DNA from: Anaerolineae bacterium
Lineage (GTDB): Bacteria > Chloroflexota > Anaerolineae > JAFGEY01
DNA length: 6,280 nt
Assembly (NCBI GenBank): GCA_016929775.1
Contig: JAFGIE010000109.1
Coordinates: forward strand, 1 to 6,280
Direction of reading: 5' to 3'
Shown here one piece after another: positions 6,267-6,280 of the stretch; within the stretch, counting starts at the first letter, position 1; the number at the start of each line of letters is the position of its first letter. The notes beneath the pieces are model-generated. The model saw only the letters and a list, made by a program, of their open reading frames with translations, searched no databases and had not been told where the DNA came from. The translations under genes were made by a program, and so were the position numbers.

Positions 6267-6280
6267 CCGAGCTGGAGGAG

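Noticed and set aside
6269..6280. GGAGGAG at the extreme right end as a ribosome binding site for a divergent plus-strand gene
   Set aside because: It looks like an SD, but no start codon is within the window and no good plus-strand promoter was found (a TATACT at 6240-6245 has no -35 partner).
1..6280. CRISPR arrays, tRNA or rRNA genes, insertion sequences
   Set aside because: No regularly spaced repeats, cloverleaf-like segments, transposase motifs or terminal inverted repeats were noticed on either strand.

Overview
The window is high-GC DNA, roughly two thirds G+C by eye, with every convincing gene on the minus strand. The best taxonomic guess is a Chloroflexota (Chloroflexia-like) bacterium. 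This rests on high GC, a large YfhO-type membrane protein and a flippase of the type common in that phylum, and it is inference, not proof. The rightmost gene is transcribed first, so the layout below runs from right to left.

Right end (6165-6280): a well-formed minus-strand sigma70-type promoter. It has TTGATC, an exact 17-nt spacer and TATAAT. Two short dyads lie in the presumed 5' leader, followed by a strong AAGGAG ribosome binding site 6 nt before a TTG start.

Centre (1971-6164): one 1397-residue reading frame that joins two membrane proteins usually made separately. The N-terminal ~885 residues form a YfhO-like GT-C-fold protein: many membrane segments, a long first outer loop and a large extracytoplasmic C-terminal domain. 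The C-terminal ~500 residues form a Wzx/MATE-like oligosaccharide flippase. A short Gly-rich linker joins them. If the fusion is real, it physically couples a lipid-linked glycan flippase to an outer-face sugar transferase. It is the most interesting item here.

Left-centre (147-1873): a tight two-gene catabolic unit. A 2-keto-3-deoxygluconate kinase (kdgK) is followed 14 nt later by a KDPG aldolase (eda). Together they convert KDG to KDPG and then to pyruvate and glyceraldehyde-3-phosphate, the last steps of hexuronate or semi-phosphorylative Entner-Doudoroff catabolism. Both proteins resemble the subfamily I recall from Bacteroidetes hexuronate clusters. Two hairpins lie between the fusion gene and kdgK and probably separate the two functions.

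Left end (1-146): a visibly more AT-rich stretch. It holds a possible 42-residue single-pass membrane protein (CcmD-like in appearance only) and the first codons of a gene running off the edge.

Across the window the tetramer GATC, and the octamer GCGATCGC in particular, are strongly over-represented, reminiscent of the HIP1 element of cyanobacteria.
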